This document shows, piece after piece, positions 15,598 through 24,669 of a stretch of DNA of 54,060 nt (positions are counted from its first letter, which is position 1; the number at the start of each line of letters is the position of its first letter). The notes beneath the pieces were generated by a model that saw only the letters and a list, made by a program, of their open reading frames with translations, had not been told where the DNA came from and searched no databases. A program made the position numbers and the translations under genes. This DNA is from Caldilineaceae bacterium (GTDB taxonomy: Bacteria > Chloroflexota > Anaerolineae > Caldilineales > Caldilineaceae): the NCBI GenBank assembly GCA_022821545.1, contig JAJEDJ010000033.1, positions 1 to 54,060 on the forward strand, in the 5' to 3' direction.

Positions 15598-16812
15598 ATG
15601 AGAATCGACCTTCAGACCCTGAAAGACGCTGTTGGCGGGGCCGCCGCAGCGTTTCGGTGTGTGACCGAATACCAACCCGCGGGTGGGCCGGGAGACAAAG
15701 TATTCCCTCCTACCTATGAGGGTAGAAGGTACGCGACAGAAGATCGCGTCAATCCCGAAAACGGCGAGGTTCGGTCTTGTGTCCTGTTGGATTCCGTGCA
15801 GTCGCAGGCGAATCGTATGGAACTGGCTTTGCTGGAAGCGTATCGAGATGGCAGAGTCCAACTTCCAATTCTGACGACACGATTCGATCAAGAGAACCTT
15901 CTTAAGAAGTTCTCTGTGACTAGCTTGGAAGCTCCCCACCGGATTGCTGACGCCCTTTTCCGGGATAGTCTGTTGGATGGGACGATTTTCCGCAAGTCGG
16001 ACACAGGTTCTGTCCTCGATTACTCAGACATTCGAAATGCAACAGGATTATTTGGGCTTTGTCCGACGGCACTGATATTCGGGCTGTGGGACTCTACCGG
16101 ACCGCGAGGAGGTTTAGGCACCAAGTTTCAGAGAGCGGTTGTCTCAGAGATCATCGGATATGATGCAAAAATGGGAGTAAAGACTGAAAGCCGCATCGAT
16201 CCCGCAGAAATTCAACGGGAGGCAGGACCCCTTTATGAACGACGGTCAGTGAGCCACGAGGATCCACAGTGGACATTGGAGGAGAAGTCTGGCGGTAGAA
16301 GGTTGGGGAAAGGACGAAACCCCACTGGCAGACCATCGGAAGCAAATCATGGCAATGTTGTTCCAACGATAGCAGACGGTGGGGTTACTATATCGAAAGC
16401 AGCCCAAACAACTGTCCTGTCGCTTTCAGTCTTGCGTCGGCTTCGATTCCCTCTTGACGGCGCGACCGACTCCATTCGGGAAGTTGATCTCGCGGCACGT
16501 ACTGTATTAGCCGCGCTGGGCATTGCCGCCGGGACGTTGGCACGAACAGATACTGACCTTCGCTCACGCTGTCAATTATTCGCTGAGCAGGAACCAATGT
16601 GGGAGTTGCTTGAACACCCTGGTCAGACTCCCAAAACATTCGATGTAACCGCCGATGACGCGCTCGAGTTGCTGAATGCGGCCATTGCACAGGCGCAAAC
16701 GACAGGATTGCCTTGGGAAGGTGAGATTGAATTGACTCCCTCTCCCGAACTGGTCGAACTGGTCAGGCGCAGCCAGGAATTAGCGAGCGCGTCTGCGGAG
16801 GAGGATGACTGA
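15598..16812 (+). CDS. csb1: Csb1: type I-G Cas7 backbone subunit
   Basis: A 404-residue RAMP protein of the Csb1 (GSU0053-like) family, the Cas7 subunit that forms the filament along the crRNA in type I-G. The N-terminus LQTLKDAVGGAAAAFRCVTE, then RSCVLLDSVQSQANRMELAL and GLCPTALIFGLWDSTGPRGG are the typical blocks. The start is set by AAAGGAGA nine bases before the ATG; the nearby ATG at 15591 is in another frame. It is the first gene of the cas operon and its TGA shares one base with the ATG of csb2. Its high-copy role fits first place in the operon. Confidence 0.92.
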   Translation: MRIDLQTLKDAVGGAAAAFRCVTEYQPAGGPGDKVFPPTYEGRRYATEDRVNPENGEVRSCVLLDSVQSQANRMELALLEAYRDGRVQLPILTTRFDQENLLKKFSVTSLEAPHRIADALFRDSLLDGTIFRKSDTGSVLDYSDIRNATGLFGLCPTALIFGLWDSTGPRGGLGTKFQRAVVSEIIGYDAKMGVKTESRIDPAEIQREAGPLYERRSVSHEDPQWTLEEKSGGRRLGKGRNPTGRPSEANHGNVVPTIADGGVTISKAAQTTVLSLSVLRRLRFPLDGATDSIREVDLAARTVLAALGIAAGTLARTDTDLRSRCQLFAEQEPMWELLEHPGQTPKTFDVTADDALELLNAAIAQAQTTGLPWEGEIELTPSPELVELVRRSQELASASAEEDD

Positions 16813-18398
16813 TGTTCGCGATTGGAATTTGCTACCTGAACGGGTGGGCAATGGCCGCCGCGGACGGGGCGAGAAAGGAACAGGCCGAATGGCCTCCGCA
16901 CCCTGACCGCGTTTTCATGGCGTTCGCTGCCGCGTGGTTTGAGACGGGTGAAGATCTTGGAGAGGGGGAAGCTCTGCGCTGGCTTGAGACTCTCCCTCCT
17001 CCGGCCATCGCCGCCTCAAACTACACAACGCGAACACCGGTTGTCAGCTTTGTTCCGGTCAATGACACTCGCGTAAGCCGTCAAGTTCCTCGCAACAGGG
17101 ATTTGAAGAAGCTGAAGGAGGCGGGACTGGAAGCACTGCCGGAACATCGAGATCGCCAACCACGAGGTTTTCCCGTCGCGATTCCCTGCGACCCCACTGT
17201 GCATCTGGTATGGCCGGAAGTTGAGCTTGGCGAACATCACGCCGGTCTGGAGCGACTGGCCGCCAAGGTGACACATGTGGGACACTCGGCCTCATTCGTC
17301 CAGGCGTGGGTCGTGGAGGATGGCGACATTTGTCCGACATGGGAGCCGACGGAAGGCATCGCCACACACCGAATGCGAGTATTCTCTACCGGTCGTTTAG
17401 AGAATCTGACCCTGGCCTACAACAAGGCGGAAATCGTGGAGTATACGGATCTGAAGGAACGTTCCGATGCCCTCAGGGGAACAAGGGGTAAGGAGATGAA
17501 GGAGGAAAAGAAGCGACTAGACAGTGTCATTGCCGAGCGTTTCGGCACAAGTGCGCCGGTAAGCCTGCGGCCTGTGCCGACTCGCTGGCAGGGTTATGGG
17601 AGACCGGTAAAGGACGATTCTCCCAACATAACCGGCTCGGTTTTTCGGCCGGACATGATCGTGCTCAATATGCAGGGCCGGCGCGTTCCATTGACGACAA
17701 CCTTGAAACTTACGCAGGCTCTGCGCGGGGTCTTGATGGATTCTTGTCCCCAGCAGCCGCCACCGGAGTGGTTCAGCGGACACAGGTCGAACGGAACACC
17801 GTCCACTGAACCACACATGGCCCTGATACCGCTTCCTTTCGTAGGAGATCAACATGCAGACGGCCGGGTGATGGGGCTGGCGCTGGCGCTGCCGCGTTCA
17901 TTGGACTTTGAAGCGATTCGCCATTGTTTGGGGGAATTCCTTTACAGCCGTGAACCGGGACAGACACGTAAACATCGCCTGTTCAATGGACGGTGGTTCG
18001 AATGCAGGATTGAATTCGAGACTCGAGAGCGGACACGGAAAAACCTGAATTCAGACACCTGGACGCGGGCGTCCCGTGTTTGGGCAAGCGTTACGCCTGT
18101 CGTCCTGAACCGACACTTCAAGGGCAAGGATAGGTGGAAACAGGCGGCCGAGAGCGTGAAAGATGCGTGTGGACATATCGGTCTGCCGCGCCCGCGCGAG
18201 GTGATGCTGCATCCGGTCTCTTTGGTTGAGGGCGCGCCTCCTGCAAGGGAGTTTCCGCAGTTGACCCGCAAGACTGACGGCGGACGCCAGAGCCATGCTC
18301 ACGCCGTGATGATTTTCGACGAACCCGTACGCGGCCCCGTCATTGTTGGGGCGGGCCGGTTTCGCGGCTATGGGCTGTGCCGGCCGCTGGACAGTTGA
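16812..18398 (+). CDS. csb2: Csb2: type I-G Cas5-Cas6 fusion
   Basis: A 528-residue Csb2 (GSU0054-like) protein. In type I-G this is the fused Cas5 and Cas6 subunit that cuts the pre-crRNA and caps the 5' handle. The N-terminus FAIGICYLNGWAMAA, then EWPPHPDRVFMAFAAAWF is the Cas5-like RAMP start. The C-terminus has the Cas6 glycine-rich loop, VGAGRFRGYGLCRPL, preceded by SHAHAVMIFDEPVRGP; the His residues there may take part in cleavage. No separate cas6 exists in the locus, consistent with this fusion. Stop and start overlap with csb1, and cas3 begins five bases downstream. Confidence 0.92.
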   Translation: MFAIGICYLNGWAMAAADGARKEQAEWPPHPDRVFMAFAAAWFETGEDLGEGEALRWLETLPPPAIAASNYTTRTPVVSFVPVNDTRVSRQVPRNRDLKKLKEAGLEALPEHRDRQPRGFPVAIPCDPTVHLVWPEVELGEHHAGLERLAAKVTHVGHSASFVQAWVVEDGDICPTWEPTEGIATHRMRVFSTGRLENLTLAYNKAEIVEYTDLKERSDALRGTRGKEMKEEKKRLDSVIAERFGTSAPVSLRPVPTRWQGYGRPVKDDSPNITGSVFRPDMIVLNMQGRRVPLTTTLKLTQALRGVLMDSCPQQPPPEWFSGHRSNGTPSTEPHMALIPLPFVGDQHADGRVMGLALALPRSLDFEAIRHCLGEFLYSREPGQTRKHRLFNGRWFECRIEFETRERTRKNLNSDTWTRASRVWASVTPVVLNRHFKGKDRWKQAAESVKDACGHIGLPRPREVMLHPVSLVEGAPPAREFPQLTRKTDGGRQSHAHAVMIFDEPVRGPVIVGAGRFRGYGLCRPLDS

Positions 18399-18402
18399 GG
18401 TG

Positions 18403-21400
18403 ATGATCGTGACCAAATCGAATTCCATGGATTTCGCTCACTACTTTCAGGCGTTGTGGGGCAAAAAGCCATTTGCCTGGCAACAGGAATTGGCGGACAG
18501 AGTGTCCGGCGGCTCCCGCAGTTCGTCTGAGTGGCCGGAGGCAATCGATTTGCCCACGGCTTCGGGCAAGACAGCATGCGTAGATATTGCGTTGTTCGCG
18601 CTGGCAAAACAGGCATCACGTATGGACAGAGGCGAGATCATTACCGCGCCGCGGCGGATTTTCTTCGTCGTAGACCGTCGCGTGATCGTCGACCAAGCCT
18701 ATGAGCGAGCACGGGAGATCGCAGAGAAGCTGCGCGATGCGGAGAACGGAATCCTCCGGGCTGTGGCGGACAGTCTGCGGCAGATCGCTTTCGGCGCGAC
18801 GTCGGGGTATGACTGCGAGATACCGCCGTTGCGAGCTTTCGCATTACGGGGCGGCATGTTTCGTTCGGAGGCCTGGGCGCGCGACCCTCTTCAGCCCACT
18901 GTCGTCGCTTCCACAGTGGATCAGGTCGGGTCGCGTCTTCTGTTCCGCGCATATGGCCCCGGCTCCGGTTCCTGGCCCGTTTACGCTGCACTGATTGCCA
19001 ACGACAGTCTGATACTTCTGGATGAGGCACATTGCGCGCAGCCTTTTCTGCAAACTCTGCAGGCTGTCCGCCGTTACAGAGAATGGGCGCATGCCCCACT
19101 AGAACGCGCCTTTCATCCTGTAGTCATGTCGGCTACTCCCCCGCGAGAACTCAGTAATGTATACAGGGACAGTTCAGACGAACGACTCAACCCTGACCAT
19201 CCTCTTGGCAGGCGTCAGCGAGCAAGCAAAGCCGCTACTTTGGAGAGAGTTGGCAAAGCCAAAGGGAAACGAGCGACGGTTGAGCTGGCCAAGTCTCTGG
19301 TCAAAGCTGCGCTGAAACTGGTGGACGAGAGGCGTCGGGCAATTGTGGTATTTGTCAACCGTGTAGCGACGGCCAGAGAAACTTACATGCAGCTACGAGA
19401 CAGTGAGGGCGTGGACGCTGTGCTGCTCACCGGTCGAATGCGACCTCTTGACAAAGACTATGTAGTAGAGAAGCACCTGCAAGAACTTCAATCCAGTCGT
19501 TCTGAAGAGCGTGAGCTCGAAAGGCCGATGATCGTGGTTGCTACGCAGACGCTGGAAGTTGGGGCCGATCTCGACTTTGACGGCCTCGTTACGGAATGCG
19601 CCAGTCTTGATGCTCTGCGACAACGCTTCGGGCGGCTGAATCGGATGGGAAGGTCTATCGACTCGCGCGCGGTCATTCTTATCCGTGAAGACCAGGCCCA
19701 ACTCAAGAAGGGGGCCGAGGGCGACCCGGTGTACGGCGCGGCGCTTTCCAAGACGTGGGATTGGTTGAATGAGAACAAGGATGAGAATGGCGGGGTGGAC
19801 TTTGGGATTGCTTACCTGGACCAGATATTGCCGGCAGAAGGATTTGTCGAGGAACTGAATGCCCCATACTCGAACGCCCCGGTGATGCTGCCAGCCCATG
19901 TCGATTGTTGGGCGCAGACCGCGCCAGAGCCCCGTCCTTCACCTGATGTGGCTCTTTTTCTGCATGGGCCGCGGGAAAGCGTTGCCGATGTGCAGGTCTG
20001 TTGGCGGGCTGACATTGATCTGGCGACACATTCAGGGAGAGTGAATGCCTTGGAAATGTTGAGGCTTTGCCCTCCCAGCAGCGGCGAGTCTCTCCCTGTG
20101 CCGATCGGAGTATTCAGACGCTGGCTTTCAGGAGAACAGGCTGGCGACGACAGCAGCGACGTGGAGGGAGCCGAGCGAGACACAGAGCAATCTGGGGAAG
20201 CAGCGCCCGGTGAAGAGCAGAGCATTGTCAGGTGGCGGGGGAGCAGAGACACCCAAGTTGAGGATGCCATAACAGCCGATCCAAGACAGATCCGTCCCGG
20301 CGATGTAATTGTGATTCCGACGAGTCATCCAGGCAGGCCCGAGCAATTGGGCGACTTTCCTGCAAATTCAATCGATCCGGTAGACAAGCTGGACATTGGA
20401 GATCAGGCCCACATGAAAGCGCGGGCCAAGCCAATCCTCCGTTTGCACCGAAAGCTGGTGAAGGCGTGGCCCGAGGAGGCGGCTTCCGTCAAGGAAGAGA
20501 CAAATGAATTGCTGAATGGACTTGATCAGGCATATGAGCAAGATCCAGATGAACTTGATGAAGTCCTCGTCAGATTATTGGATGATCTCGCCGCCCTTTT
20601 ACCTGCAGACAACTGGCTTTCTGAAGCGGCGAGGACCCTTGCTGGGGAGTTGCGTGGAACTACACGGCGTCGGGTATGTGGAATCGTCGGAGACGGTCAG
20701 GTTGTCATTGTTGGAAACAGAAGGATAGGCCGATACCTCGGAGAGGCAGATACATTTTCGGATGAGGACGACATGAGTGCATCCGGCATCTCTCACGGGA
20801 ATGGCAGACCGGTCCGACTGGAGAGCCACCTGCGCGGCGTGGAGCGTTTCGCGCGACGATATGCAGTGGGGTGCGGCCTGCCTGAGGAATTGACGGATGC
20901 GGTTGCACGCGCCGGGTTACTTCATGATGTGGGGAAGGCAGATCGGCGTTTCCAGGCGTGGTTGCAGGGGAGCAACGAATGGTGGGGTAACGAGTACCTG
21001 GCCAAATCGGAGCAGATGCCCAAGGGCCGGGCGGATGCGGATGCCAGAGAATTGGCAAAGTATCCTAAAGGCGGTCGCCATGAACTTCTGTCAGTGCGCT
21101 TGGCAGAGAGCGCGCTTCCTCTCTTACCGGGAGACGCGGAACTTCGCGAACTTGTCTTGCACATGATCGCCAGTCATCACGGCTACTGCCGCCCATTCGC
21201 CCCGGTGGTACACGATGAAGCAAGCGTGCCAACGGAGTACGGACTGGCCGGTAAACGGATGCGATGGCTTGGTCCTACCGAACTGGAGAGTCTCGATTCG
21301 GGCGTGGCAGACCGATACTGGCGGCTCGTGCGGCGCTATGGTTGGTGGGGGCTGGCGTGGTTGGAGGCACTACTGCGGCTTGCAGACTGGCGACAGAGCG

Positions 21401-21432
21401 AATGGGAGCAGACGAATAATGGGGATGAATAA
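18403..21432 (+). CDS. cas3: Cas3 helicase-nuclease, type I-G form
   Basis: About 1,009 residues. The helicase comes first: Walker A PTASGKTACVD (about 50), LLDEAHCAQPF (about 206) and VVMSATPPREL. The HD nuclease lies at the C-terminus, with LLHDVGKADRRFQAW (about 838) and later MIASHHGYCRP. Helicase-then-HD order is the reverse of most type I Cas3 proteins and marks type I-G. It unwinds and degrades the DNA displaced by the effector complex. I chose the ATG at 18403, preceded by TGAGGTG and placed just after the csb2 stop; an internal ATG at 18430 is possible. The 3' end overlaps the next gene. Confidence 0.92.
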   Translation: MIVTKSNSMDFAHYFQALWGKKPFAWQQELADRVSGGSRSSSEWPEAIDLPTASGKTACVDIALFALAKQASRMDRGEIITAPRRIFFVVDRRVIVDQAYERAREIAEKLRDAENGILRAVADSLRQIAFGATSGYDCEIPPLRAFALRGGMFRSEAWARDPLQPTVVASTVDQVGSRLLFRAYGPGSGSWPVYAALIANDSLILLDEAHCAQPFLQTLQAVRRYREWAHAPLERAFHPVVMSATPPRELSNVYRDSSDERLNPDHPLGRRQRASKAATLERVGKAKGKRATVELAKSLVKAALKLVDERRRAIVVFVNRVATARETYMQLRDSEGVDAVLLTGRMRPLDKDYVVEKHLQELQSSRSEERELERPMIVVATQTLEVGADLDFDGLVTECASLDALRQRFGRLNRMGRSIDSRAVILIREDQAQLKKGAEGDPVYGAALSKTWDWLNENKDENGGVDFGIAYLDQILPAEGFVEELNAPYSNAPVMLPAHVDCWAQTAPEPRPSPDVALFLHGPRESVADVQVCWRADIDLATHSGRVNALEMLRLCPPSSGESLPVPIGVFRRWLSGEQAGDDSSDVEGAERDTEQSGEAAPGEEQSIVRWRGSRDTQVEDAITADPRQIRPGDVIVIPTSHPGRPEQLGDFPANSIDPVDKLDIGDQAHMKARAKPILRLHRKLVKAWPEEAASVKEETNELLNGLDQAYEQDPDELDEVLVRLLDDLAALLPADNWLSEAARTLAGELRGTTRRRVCGIVGDGQVVIVGNRRIGRYLGEADTFSDEDDMSASGISHGNGRPVRLESHLRGVERFARRYAVGCGLPEELTDAVARAGLLHDVGKADRRFQAWLQGSNEWWGNEYLAKSEQMPKGRADADARELAKYPKGGRHELLSVRLAESALPLLPGDAELRELVLHMIASHHGYCRPFAPVVHDEASVPTEYGLAGKRMRWLGPTELESLDSGVADRYWRLVRRYGWWGLAWLEALLRLADWRQSEWEQTNNGDE

Positions 21433-22357
21433 ATCTGATAGGGATCTCGTTTTGTACGGGCTGGATGGCAGCAATCCGCTCGGATTTCTAGCCGCGATTG
21501 GCGTCGCCATTGTCGCAGAGAGGTTCAGCCCGGGGCTGCGTTTTGGATGGAGGCAGACGGGCCGTGGGTGGCGGCCTTCTCTGCAACGATGCGGCGAAGA
21601 TGAAAGAGAATTCTCAGAACGGGTGTTGAAAGCCCTTAGAGATGCGCCGACAACTGTCTTTGATATCGACAAAAAGATGCCGTTTGGCGTTGACAAATTT
21701 GCCGACGCCCTCCATGAGGCACAGGAGATCTCGTCGATAGGGGACCGGCGCAATGTTGATCTGCTTGCTGCCATGGGTACGGAACTACATCCGGACAATA
21801 AGAGCGGGCAATTTCAAGATTCTAAGTTCCGTATGGTCCGCAGTGGAGACAGCGCGGGACAGGGACTGCCATTCTATGTAAAGGCTAATCTTGAGAACTT
21901 AGGTGTCGAACGCCTTCATCTAACGCTTTTTGGCACTTGGGACTATCGAGACGAGGGTTATAGTCTGCGCTGGGATCCCATAGGAGACCAGCGTTACGCT
22001 TTGCGCTGGCGCGATCCAAGCAAGTCCGGGCTTGCTGATGGCCCTGGCATGATGCTCGCCGCAGACTGCTTAGCTGCCGAGGCACTGCAATGGTTTCCGA
22101 CTCTACCTGTCGGTCGCCAAGCGGAAACAACAGGGTTTCTACGCAAGAGCCGGCGAGAGATCTACTTTGTTTGGCCGATATGGACGCCAAAGTTGGGTGT
22201 AGATACTGTGCGTTCTCTACTCGTGTTGCCTGACCTTGCGAAGGATCCTATAGACCACAGTTCTCTTGCCAGAAGAGGAATTCAAGAGGTATATCGCAGC
22301 CAGCGTATCCAACAGAATCAGTATTATAGCAACTTCCTACCCGCCGAGCCGATATAG
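21419..22357 (+). CDS. Cas8-like subunit of type I-G (Cas8g2/Csb3 type)
   Basis: A 312-residue protein in the slot where type I-G loci carry the large-subunit gene. The start LVLYGLDGSNPLGFLAAIGV is of the kind that opens Cas8-like proteins of this subtype. It is much shorter than Csx17 (about 700 residues), and the LPGC-PTPLASYLKALG start of Csx17 is absent, so I call it Cas8g2/Csb3-like. That assignment rests on position plus this short motif. The ATG at 21419 (MGMNKSD) overlaps cas3 by 14 bases; the ATG at 21425 is an alternative. It probably recognises the PAM and stabilises the R-loop. Confidence 0.75.
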   Translation: MGMNKSDRDLVLYGLDGSNPLGFLAAIGVAIVAERFSPGLRFGWRQTGRGWRPSLQRCGEDEREFSERVLKALRDAPTTVFDIDKKMPFGVDKFADALHEAQEISSIGDRRNVDLLAAMGTELHPDNKSGQFQDSKFRMVRSGDSAGQGLPFYVKANLENLGVERLHLTLFGTWDYRDEGYSLRWDPIGDQRYALRWRDPSKSGLADGPGMMLAADCLAAEALQWFPTLPVGRQAETTGFLRKSRREIYFVWPIWTPKLGVDTVRSLLVLPDLAKDPIDHSSLARRGIQEVYRSQRIQQNQYYSNFLPAEPI

Positions 22358-22377
22358 GCCACTTCTGCTCGGCTTTT
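22343..22377 (+). terminator. Weak hairpin with T-run after the interference genes
   Basis: GCCGAGC (22343-22349) pairs with GCTCGGC (22367-22373), followed by TTTT. The left arm lies inside the end of the Cas8-like gene. It may reduce read-through from the effector genes into cas4-cas1 and cas2. Confidence 0.45.
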
Positions 22378-22435
22378 CCTGTCACTACGGACTGGGTATT
22401 TTTCGTCCTGCTTGACTGAGAGTAGGAGACACCAC

Positions 22436-24151
22436 ATGACTTCAGACTTAACCGTCCCCACCAGCGCGCCGGAACTGGTTCCCGCGCGGATGCTGAACGA
22501 GTTCACGTACTGCCCCAGGTTGTGTTACATGGAGTGGGTGCAGGGGGAGTTCGCGCATAGCGCGGACACGGTGGATGGGCGCCTTCAGCACAGGCGGGTG
22601 GACCGGCCGGCGGGCGAGTTGCCGGCGCGGGCGCAGAACGGCGAGTCGCCAGGGGGTGAGGACGAAGAGGGGGAGTCTGAACGGATCCACGCGCGTTCGG
22701 TCCTGCTTTCAGACGAAGGGTTGGGGGCTATCGCGCGCATCGATCTGGTGGAGGCGGAAGGGGGTCGGGCGACGCCGGTCGACTACAAGCGGGGGACGGT
22801 GCCCGACATTCCAGGCCATGTATACGACCCGGAGCGGGTGCAGTTGTGCTTGCAGGGGCTGCTGTTGCGGGCGAACGGCTATGCGTGTGAGCAGGGGATC
22901 ATCTACTACGTGGGGTCGAAGCGGCGGGTACACGTCGGATTTGACGAGGGGCTCGTGAATCAGACGCTGGATTTGCTGGCCGCGGCGCGGGAGATGGCCA
23001 GTGGGGGCGCGATTCCGCCACCGTTGGAGGACAGCCCCAAGTGTCCGCGCTGTTCGCTTGTGGGCATTTGTCTGCCGGACGAGGTGAGCTTTCTCAAGGG
23101 CAGCCGCTACGTGGTGCGGCCGGACGACGTGCGGCGCTTGATGCCGGCGCGAGATGACGCCTTGCCGATGTATGTCATTGCGCAGGGGGGAGTCGTGGGG
23201 AAATCGGGCGATACCCTTACCGTCAAGGTCAAGAGAAAGACGGTTGCCAAGGCGAGGCTGCTGGATGTTTCCAGCGTTTCGATTTTCGGCAACGCGCAGG
23301 TGACGGCGCAGGCGACGCGCGAGCTGCAGGAGCGGGGGATACCGATCTGCCATTTCACTTACGGGGGCTGGTTGAAGGGTGTGACCTGGGGGATGGCGCA
23401 TAAGAACGTTGAGTTGCGGATGCGTCAGTTCCGGGCGGCTGGCGACCCGGCGGCGTCGCTGGCAGTTGCGAAAGAGATGGTGAAGGCCAAGCTGCGAAAC
23501 AGCCGGGTGATGCTGCGCCGTAACCATGCGGAAGCTCCGACCGCGGCGTTGGAGGAGATGAAGCGATTCACTGCGATGGTGGATTCGGCGGACTCTTTCG
23601 GGACGCTGCTCGGCATTGAAGGGGCGGGGGCCCGGGCCTATTTTGCCAATTTTGGGGAGATGATCAGGGCCGGGCATTCCGGGTTCGATTTCCGGACGCG
23701 CAACCGCAGGCCGCCGAAGGATCCGGTGAACGCGGTACTGTCATTCCTGTACTCGATGCTGATGAGGCAGGCGATGGTGTCGGCGATGGCGGTCGGGTTT
23801 GATCCGTACATGGGGTTTTACCATCAGCCCAAGTATGGACGGCCAGCGCTGGCCCTTGATCTCGCGGAGGAGTTTCGTCCTTTGATTGCAGATTCGGCCG
23901 CGCTGACGCTGTTCAACAATGCCGAGTTGAAGGAGAAGGATTTTATACGCCGGGGCGGCGCCGTCTCCCTGACTCAGGACGGACGGAAGGCGGTGATCGG
24001 AGCTTTTGAGCGCAGGATGGATACATTGATAACGCATCCATTGTTCAAGTACTCGATAAGCTATCGCCGGATTATGGAGGTGCAGGCGCGTTTGCTGGGC
24101 CGCCACCTGCTGGGGGAGCTGAAGAGATATCCCGGCTTTACTACGAGGTGA
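22436..24151 (+). CDS. cas4-cas1: Cas4-Cas1 fusion (adaptation integrase)
   Basis: A 571-residue fusion. The Cas4 part (about 1-215) has the iron-sulphur cysteines C26/C30 in YCPRLCYMEW and CPRCSLVGIC (about 203-212), with VDYKRG as the nuclease motif between. The Cas1 part follows: LPMYVIAQGGVVGKSG, the metal ligands Glu in LLGIEGAGARAYF (about 394), His in FYHQPKYGRPALALD (about 461) and Glu in LAEEFRPL. Together they trim and integrate spacers; the fused Cas4 helps select PAM-bearing ends in type I-G. The ATG at 22436 has AGTAGGAGA before it. Cas2 begins three bases after its stop. Confidence 0.95.
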   Translation: MTSDLTVPTSAPELVPARMLNEFTYCPRLCYMEWVQGEFAHSADTVDGRLQHRRVDRPAGELPARAQNGESPGGEDEEGESERIHARSVLLSDEGLGAIARIDLVEAEGGRATPVDYKRGTVPDIPGHVYDPERVQLCLQGLLLRANGYACEQGIIYYVGSKRRVHVGFDEGLVNQTLDLLAAAREMASGGAIPPPLEDSPKCPRCSLVGICLPDEVSFLKGSRYVVRPDDVRRLMPARDDALPMYVIAQGGVVGKSGDTLTVKVKRKTVAKARLLDVSSVSIFGNAQVTAQATRELQERGIPICHFTYGGWLKGVTWGMAHKNVELRMRQFRAAGDPAASLAVAKEMVKAKLRNSRVMLRRNHAEAPTAALEEMKRFTAMVDSADSFGTLLGIEGAGARAYFANFGEMIRAGHSGFDFRTRNRRPPKDPVNAVLSFLYSMLMRQAMVSAMAVGFDPYMGFYHQPKYGRPALALDLAEEFRPLIADSAALTLFNNAELKEKDFIRRGGAVSLTQDGRKAVIGAFERRMDTLITHPLFKYSISYRRIMEVQARLLGRHLLGELKRYPGFTTR

Positions 24152-24154
24152 TGG

Positions 24155-24445
24155 ATGCGCAACAGATATATCGTGGCCTATGACGTGAGCGACGGCAAGC
24201 GATTGCGCAGGGTTTTCAAGAAGATGAACGGGTTCGGCGACGCGTTGCAGTATTCGGTATTCGCGTGCGATCTTTCGTCAAAGGAGCGCGTCATTATGGA
24301 GGAGGCGCTGACTGACATTATTAGCTTGAAGGAAGACCGTGTGATCATAATCGATATTGGTCCCGCAGAAGGAAGGGGTGGGGACGTAGTGCGTACTTTG
24401 GGACGGCAGACCAAGCCGAAGCAGAGGGAGGCATTGGTCGTGTGA
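24155..24445 (+). CDS. cas2: Cas2
   Basis: A 96-residue Cas2. The N-terminal RYIVAYDVSDGKRLRRVFKK has the conserved Asp after the first beta-strand, and the middle FGDALQYSVFACDLSS and VIIIDIGPAEGRG follow the ferredoxin-like fold. Cas2 bridges two Cas1 dimers during spacer integration. It is the last cas gene, separated from the array by a leader of about 225 bases. Confidence 0.95.
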   Translation: MRNRYIVAYDVSDGKRLRRVFKKMNGFGDALQYSVFACDLSSKERVIMEEALTDIISLKEDRVIIIDIGPAEGRGGDVVRTLGRQTKPKQREALVV

Positions 24446-24669
24446 GCAGGCTGTGGCAGACTGTGTAAGGGAGGGGCAATCGAGTTTGCCGCCAGGATGC
24501 GAGAGGTCGGGTGCTGTGCTCTTTGAAGGGATAGCGCTCGCACGATTACTGGCCAGAAAGGTGGAATTATAAGGGGGAAGACTGACAGTTGGGCGGTGAA
24601 ATGTACATTGAACACTGGAATTGCAGGCGCGAACGGTACCAAATGGGCGGAAAATCCTGAATATCCGCC
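24446..24669 (+). promoter_or_regulatory. CRISPR leader
   Basis: This AT-richer stretch between cas2 and the first repeat is the presumed leader. A possible -10 (TTATAA, about 24567) lies in the middle. The leader is placed here because the far end of the array carries the degenerate repeat and because the repeat ends in ATTGAAGG, the usual handle end, when read on this strand. Confidence 0.65.

Noticed and set aside
21419..22357. Naming the Cas8-like gene csx17
   Set aside because: It is less than half the length of Csx17 and lacks its N-terminal motif, so only a Cas8g2/Csb3-type label is used.
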